Positions 7,028 to 9,996 of a stretch of DNA of 9,996 nt are shown piece after piece (positions within the stretch are counted from its first letter, which is position 1; every line of letters begins with the position of its first letter). The DNA comes from Cycloclasticus sp. (GTDB lineage: Bacteria > Pseudomonadota > Gammaproteobacteria > Methylococcales > Cycloclasticaceae). The DNA lies in contig JAHRWG010000236.1 of assembly GCA_019090295.1 (NCBI GenBank), positions 1 through 9,996 of the forward strand. Direction: 5' to 3'. Position numbers and translations under genes: made by a program. The notes under the pieces are model-generated. The model was not told the origin of the DNA. It saw only the letters and a list, made by a program, of their open reading frames with translations, and did not search any database.

Positions 7028-7912
7028 ATGTCCATGCCAACACCCATAGTTTTTCTTAATGGTGACTTTACGCCCATTACCGATGCCAAAATTTCTGTTT
7101 TGGATAGAGGCTTTTTATTTGCTGATGGCGTTTATGAGGTGATCCCTGCTTATGCAGGAAAATTATTTCGCCTGTCACAACACATAGAACGCTTAAACAG
7201 TAGCTTAAACGCTATTCGTATGTCTCCCCCGTTAAGCGCACAGCAATGGGAAAGCACGTTAAATAAACTTATCCAGCAGCAGCCAGACCCTGCATCAGAC
7301 CAGTCGGTCTATTTACAAGTAACACGTGGCGCAAATGAACAGCGCGATCACCAACTACCTGAGCAATATCAAGCCACCGTTTTCGCTATGTGCCAGCCTA
7401 TCGCTAGTCATAACTTAAACGCTATTGCCCTTGGCATAAAAGCCATCACTTTGGATGATATTCGCTGGGACTGGTGCCATATAAAATCTGTTGCCTTACT
7501 CGGCAATATACTGCTCAAACAGCAAGCGGCCGACCAACAATGTACTGAAGCTATTCTATTGCGTGACGGCTATGCCACAGAAGGGTCAGCCAGTAATTTA
7601 TTCATTGTTAAAAACAAGCAATTAATTACCCCGCCTAAAAGCCACTATTTATTGCCCGGTATAACACGTGATTTAGTCCTTGAATTGGCTACTAAAGAAG
7701 GCATAACATGCATTGAGCGTGAGATATCAGAACAACAATTATTTGATGCCGATGAAGTATGGTTAACCAGCTCAACGAAAGAGATTATGCCTGTGATTGA
7801 GTTAAACAGACAAGTGGTTGCAGATGGGCAGCCAGGGCAACTTTGGCAACAAGTCTCAACGGCTTATAGCCAATTTAAAACACAGCTAAGAGAATCAGAC
7901 AATGACCAATAA
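7028..7912 (+). CDS. dat: D-amino acid aminotransferase (class IV, PLP-dependent)
   Basis: This cytoplasmic enzyme should interconvert D-alanine plus 2-oxoglutarate with pyruvate plus D-glutamate, feeding peptidoglycan precursor synthesis. The 294-residue protein has the fold-type IV pattern: FLNGDF, then SVLDRGFLFADGVYEV, then the PLP lysine K153 in HIKSVALLGN, E185 in ATEGSASN, and LLPGITR. In the Bacillus D-amino acid transaminase the lysine and glutamate are 32 residues apart, as here. Its carboxylate-binding Arg and His correspond to R106 and H108 in QRDHQLP, and its Tyr to Y36. This favours D-amino acid specificity over branched-chain aminotransferase or aminodeoxychorismate lyase, though substrate calls in this family are error-prone. 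The gene follows dacA by 11 bp and overlaps ybeD by 11 bp, so it belongs to the cell-wall/lipoate operon. Confidence 0.88.
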   Translation: MSMPTPIVFLNGDFTPITDAKISVLDRGFLFADGVYEVIPAYAGKLFRLSQHIERLNSSLNAIRMSPPLSAQQWESTLNKLIQQQPDPASDQSVYLQVTRGANEQRDHQLPEQYQATVFAMCQPIASHNLNAIALGIKAITLDDIRWDWCHIKSVALLGNILLKQQAADQQCTEAILLRDGYATEGSASNLFIVKNKQLITPPKSHYLLPGITRDLVLELATKEGITCIEREISEQQLFDADEVWLTSSTKEIMPVIELNRQVVADGQPGQLWQQVSTAYSQFKTQLRESDNDQ

Positions 7913-8186
7913 ACAAGGTGATAAGGAACATAATGCCTTAATGCAATACCCCTGTCAGTTCACCATTAAAACCATGGGCTTTGCTCATATTGAACTTGAC
8001 CTTATCGCCGTAGAGTTGATCCGCCGTCATGCCCCTGATTTAACACATGATGCTGTTGAGAAGAAATTGAGTAAATCCAATAAATACATTTCTCTTAGCA
8101 TCACCATTACCGCTCAAAGCAAACAACAATTGGACGCTATCTACCAAGACCTTACTGACTGTAAAGATGTCTTAATGTCATTGTGA
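7902..8186 (+). CDS. ybeD: YbeD/DUF493 family small protein
   Basis: This 94-residue protein belongs to the DUF493 family, whose E. coli member YbeD (87 residues) has an ACT-like ferredoxin fold and no settled function. The visible family pattern is [13 protein letters not shown], then [11 protein letters not shown], then [28 protein letters not shown] and a short LMSL end. The gene lies between dat and lipB, matching the conserved dacA-ybeD-lipB context. The chosen ATG overlaps the end of dat by 11 bp, with a purine-rich TAAGAGA a little upstream. A later ATG (codon 14, MQYPCQF) would give an 81-residue protein that still contains the whole conserved domain, so the exact start is uncertain. 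ACT-like folds often bind small ligands or regulate neighbours, but no such role is shown here. Confidence 0.9.
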   Translation: MTNKQGDKEHNALMQYPCQFTIKTMGFAHIELDLIAVELIRRHAPDLTHDAVEKKLSKSNKYISLSITITAQSKQQLDAIYQDLTDCKDVLMSL

Positions 8187-8854
8187 TAACAGCTAAGGAA
8201 TCCGACAAACAGCTACTTCGCGTTCGCCAACTTGAAAAACTGGACTACCAACTCACTTGGGATGCAATGAAGCAGTTTTGTCAGCAGCGCGATAAGCAAA
8301 CGCCTGATGAAGTATGGTTCGTGCAGCACCCTGCTGTTTATACCCAAGGCGTAGCAGGTAAAGCAGAACATATCTTACAAACCACATCCATCCCCGTCGT
8401 ACAATCTGACCGTGGAGGACAGGTGACCTATCATGGACCCGGTCAAATAGTGATGTATGTATTATTTGACCTGCGCCGTTTAGGCATTAGCGTACGAGCG
8501 CTGGTGAGCCTATTGGAAGACATTACCATAGCAGGCTTAAAAACATACGGCCTCCATGCCAACTCTCGAAAAGAGGCACCCGGTGTTTATATACAGCAGC
8601 AGAAAATCGCATCACTGGGCCTTCGTGTCAAAAAAGGCTGCACTTACCACGGATTAAGTGTCAACATTGACATGGATTTAGCACCGTTCGACCTTATTAA
8701 CCCTTGCGGAATGGAAGGGCTAAAAGTAACTCAATTGGCTTCACAAGGTATAACCTGTCAACCCTTTGACTTTGCGGCCGTGTTATTACATGAGCTCACT
8801 TCTCGGCTACCCTACTCTCCACAACTTACTCACTCCAGCACACTAACTGTTTAA
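8183..8854 (+). CDS. lipB: Octanoyl-[acyl carrier protein]:protein octanoyltransferase LipB
   Basis: LipB moves octanoate from octanoyl-ACP to the lysine of lipoyl domains (2-oxoacid dehydrogenases, glycine cleavage H protein), the first step of endogenous lipoate synthesis. The 223-residue protein carries [14 protein letters not shown] (R77-Q88, with H84), K141 in QKIASLGLR and C175 in INPCGMEG. K141 and C175 are 34 residues apart, as are catalytic K135 and C169 in E. coli. The start is a GTG that overlaps the ybeD stop by 4 bp (GTGA). The frame closes at a stop 21 bp upstream with no ATG between, and the next in-frame ATG (codon 29) would cut conserved sequence. No good Shine-Dalgarno sequence is seen, so expression probably depends on coupling to ybeD. 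The last 15 or so residues are unconserved. Confidence 0.96.
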   Translation: MITAKESDKQLLRVRQLEKLDYQLTWDAMKQFCQQRDKQTPDEVWFVQHPAVYTQGVAGKAEHILQTTSIPVVQSDRGGQVTYHGPGQIVMYVLFDLRRLGISVRALVSLLEDITIAGLKTYGLHANSRKEAPGVYIQQQKIASLGLRVKKGCTYHGLSVNIDMDLAPFDLINPCGMEGLKVTQLASQGITCQPFDFAAVLLHELTSRLPYSPQLTHSSTLTV

Positions 8855-8858
8855 ACTT

Positions 8859-9833
8859 ATGTCCAATACTTCCGACCCATTAAAAGCACCTTCCCGTAAT
8901 ACACCCCTGACACACCAGCGAAGTGAATCAAAATTATCACGAATCCCTATAAAGGTTGAAAAGAAAGAGCATGTGTTACGTAAGCCTTCTTGGATTAGAG
9001 CAAAGGTTCCAAGTGGACCACGCGTTAATGAAATTAAGAAAGCATTACGCCAACATGGCCTCTATTCTGTGTGTGAAGAAGCCGCCTGCCCTAATCTTGG
9101 TGAGTGCTTTAATAATGGCACCGCAACCTTTATGATTATGGGCGATATTTGCACTCGGCGTTGCCCTTTTTGTGATGTAGCCCATGGCAAACCCAACGCA
9201 TTGGATGAAGACGAGCCACAGAAATTGGCCGATACAATACGAGACATGAAATTAAGTTACGTTGTGATCACCTCGGTTGACCGCGACGACCTACGAGACG
9301 GCGGAGCCAATCATTTTGCTGCTTGCATACAGGCCGTTCAAGAAAAGAACCCTAATATACAGATTGAAGTACTCGTCCCCGACTTTAGGGGCCGAATGGA
9401 TGTTGCCATAGAAATATTAGCGAAAACACCTCCCGATGTCTTTAACCATAATCTTGAAAGCATTCCTCGCTTATATAAGAAAATACGTCCTGGTTCTGAT
9501 TACCAGTGGTCATTATCGTTACTTCAACGCTATAAAGAGGCGTGTCCTAACGTAGCAACAAAGTCTGGCCTTATGCTGGGGTTAGGAGAAACCACAGAGG
9601 AAATATTAGCGGTGATGCGCGACTTACGTGAGCACGGCTGCAACATGCTGACACTCGGCCAATACCTACAAACCAGCCCAGACCACCTTGCTGTGGAACG
9701 TTATGTCACACCCGATGAATTTGAAGAGTTTGCCAGACTGGGTTTAGAGATGGGGTTTTCTCATGTTGCGAGTGGTCCAATGGTACGTTCTTCCTACCAT
9801 GCAGATCAGCAAGCTGCGGGAGTTATTGACTAG
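8859..9833 (+). CDS. lipA: Lipoyl synthase LipA (radical SAM)
   Basis: LipA inserts two sulfurs at C6 and C8 of the protein-bound octanoyl group, completing the lipoyl cofactor made with LipB. The 324-residue protein (E. coli 321) shows both iron-sulfur sites. The auxiliary cluster cysteines are C72, C77 and C83 in [12 protein letters not shown]. The radical SAM cysteines are C98, C102 and C105 in CTRRCPFC. The conserved RSSYHAD near the C-terminus includes the serine that ligates the auxiliary cluster. Other family blocks are [39 protein letters not shown] and [10 protein letters not shown]. The first 40 or so residues are polar, basic and variable, as in homologues. The gene follows lipB by 4 bp. 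Its stop lies inside the 3' end of a convergent minus-strand gene, with no recognisable terminator between them. Confidence 0.98.
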   Translation: MSNTSDPLKAPSRNTPLTHQRSESKLSRIPIKVEKKEHVLRKPSWIRAKVPSGPRVNEIKKALRQHGLYSVCEEAACPNLGECFNNGTATFMIMGDICTRRCPFCDVAHGKPNALDEDEPQKLADTIRDMKLSYVVITSVDRDDLRDGGANHFAACIQAVQEKNPNIQIEVLVPDFRGRMDVAIEILAKTPPDVFNHNLESIPRLYKKIRPGSDYQWSLSLLQRYKEACPNVATKSGLMLGLGETTEEILAVMRDLREHGCNMLTLGQYLQTSPDHLAVERYVTPDEFEEFARLGLEMGFSHVASGPMVRSSYHADQQAAGVID

Positions 9834-9996
9834 CCGTCAAATGCGCTAGCCTTTCTGGCGTACCAACATCTACCCACACACCTGAATACAACTGCCCGCT
9901 CACCTCTCCTGCCAGGATTAATTCACGAATAACTGGTGCGAGAGGAAAAGCCGTCGTTTTTTTTGCCTTAAATACTGATGGCTCGAAAACACCCAA
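9823..9996 (-). CDS. murU: MurU-like nucleotidyltransferase, C-terminal part (rest outside window)
   Basis: Reading the minus strand from 9996 gives 57 residues ending at a TAA complementary to 9823-9825: [12 protein letters not shown], then [23 protein letters not shown], then [14 protein letters not shown]. The [10 protein letters not shown] end, with a preceding PLAPVIR helix, is characteristic of sugar-1-phosphate nucleotidyltransferases of the MurU/RmlA-like group (COG1208). The resemblance to Pseudomonas MurU, which makes UDP-MurNAc from MurNAc-1-phosphate during wall recycling, is close as judged by eye. A mannose-1-phosphate guanylyltransferase or another NDP-sugar enzyme remains possible, because the catalytic N-terminal half is not in the window. 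The gene converges on lipA and overlaps it by 11 bp. A run of eight A in the coding strand (9957-9964 on plus) is intact in frame. Confidence 0.75.
   Translation of the reverse strand: MGVFEPSVFKAKKTTAFPLAPVIRELILAGEVSGQLYSGVWVDVGTPERLAHLTASQ

Noticed and set aside
9830..9849. CTAGC/GCTAG inverted repeat after lipA as a terminator.
   Set aside because: The stem is only 5 bp with a 10-nt loop, no proper T run follows, and it lies within the minus-strand coding region.
9957..9964. Run of eight T on the plus strand as the U tract of a lipA terminator.
   Set aside because: No GC-rich stem precedes it; it encodes lysines of the minus-strand gene.

Overview
The window is a compact stretch of a bacterial chromosome that almost certainly comes from a gammaproteobacterium. 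The proteins resemble E. coli and Pseudomonas versions of the rod-shape and lipoate genes throughout. The gene order (mreC-mreD-mrdA-rodA-mltB-rlpA-dacA-dat-ybeD-lipB-lipA) is a variant of the mre/mrd and dacA-ybeD-lipB-lipA clusters known in that class. The DNA is moderately AT-rich. A D-amino acid transaminase gene between dacA and ybeD, with a MurU-like gene converging on lipA, hints at a non-enteric lineage (perhaps near Thiotrichales or Methylophaga), but that placement is a guess.

Layout. Positions 1-5809 hold the elongasome part: the 3' part of mreC (cut by the window edge), mreD, mrdA (PBP2), rodA, the lytic transglycosylase mltB and the septal/glycan hydrolase rlpA. These genes abut or overlap and are probably one transcript. 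The only clear intergenic gap (5810-5891) carries a perfect extended -10 promoter box (TGGTATAAT). It opens a second block: dacA (PBP5-type carboxypeptidase), dat, ybeD (DUF493), lipB and lipA, ending at 9833. A minus-strand gene, the 3' end of a MurU-type nucleotidyltransferase, enters from the right and overlaps the end of lipA by 11 bp. No stretch over 300 bp lacks a gene.

How the genes work together. MreC and MreD scaffold the RodA (glycan polymerase) and PBP2 (crosslinking transpeptidase) pair that builds the lateral wall. MltB and RlpA cleave glycan strands, and DacA trims pentapeptides to limit crosslinking. Dat can supply D-glutamate or D-alanine precursors. The MurU-like protein would recycle MurNAc-1-phosphate to UDP-MurNAc. 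LipB and LipA attach octanoate to lipoyl domains and convert it to lipoate.

I see no mobile element, CRISPR array, tRNA or rRNA, and no evidence of an undescribed system. The points worth a second look are an altered PBP2 metal site, an atypical DacA C-terminus, the dat placement, a non-lipoprotein MltB, the rlpA-dacA junction and the lipA/murU convergent overlap.
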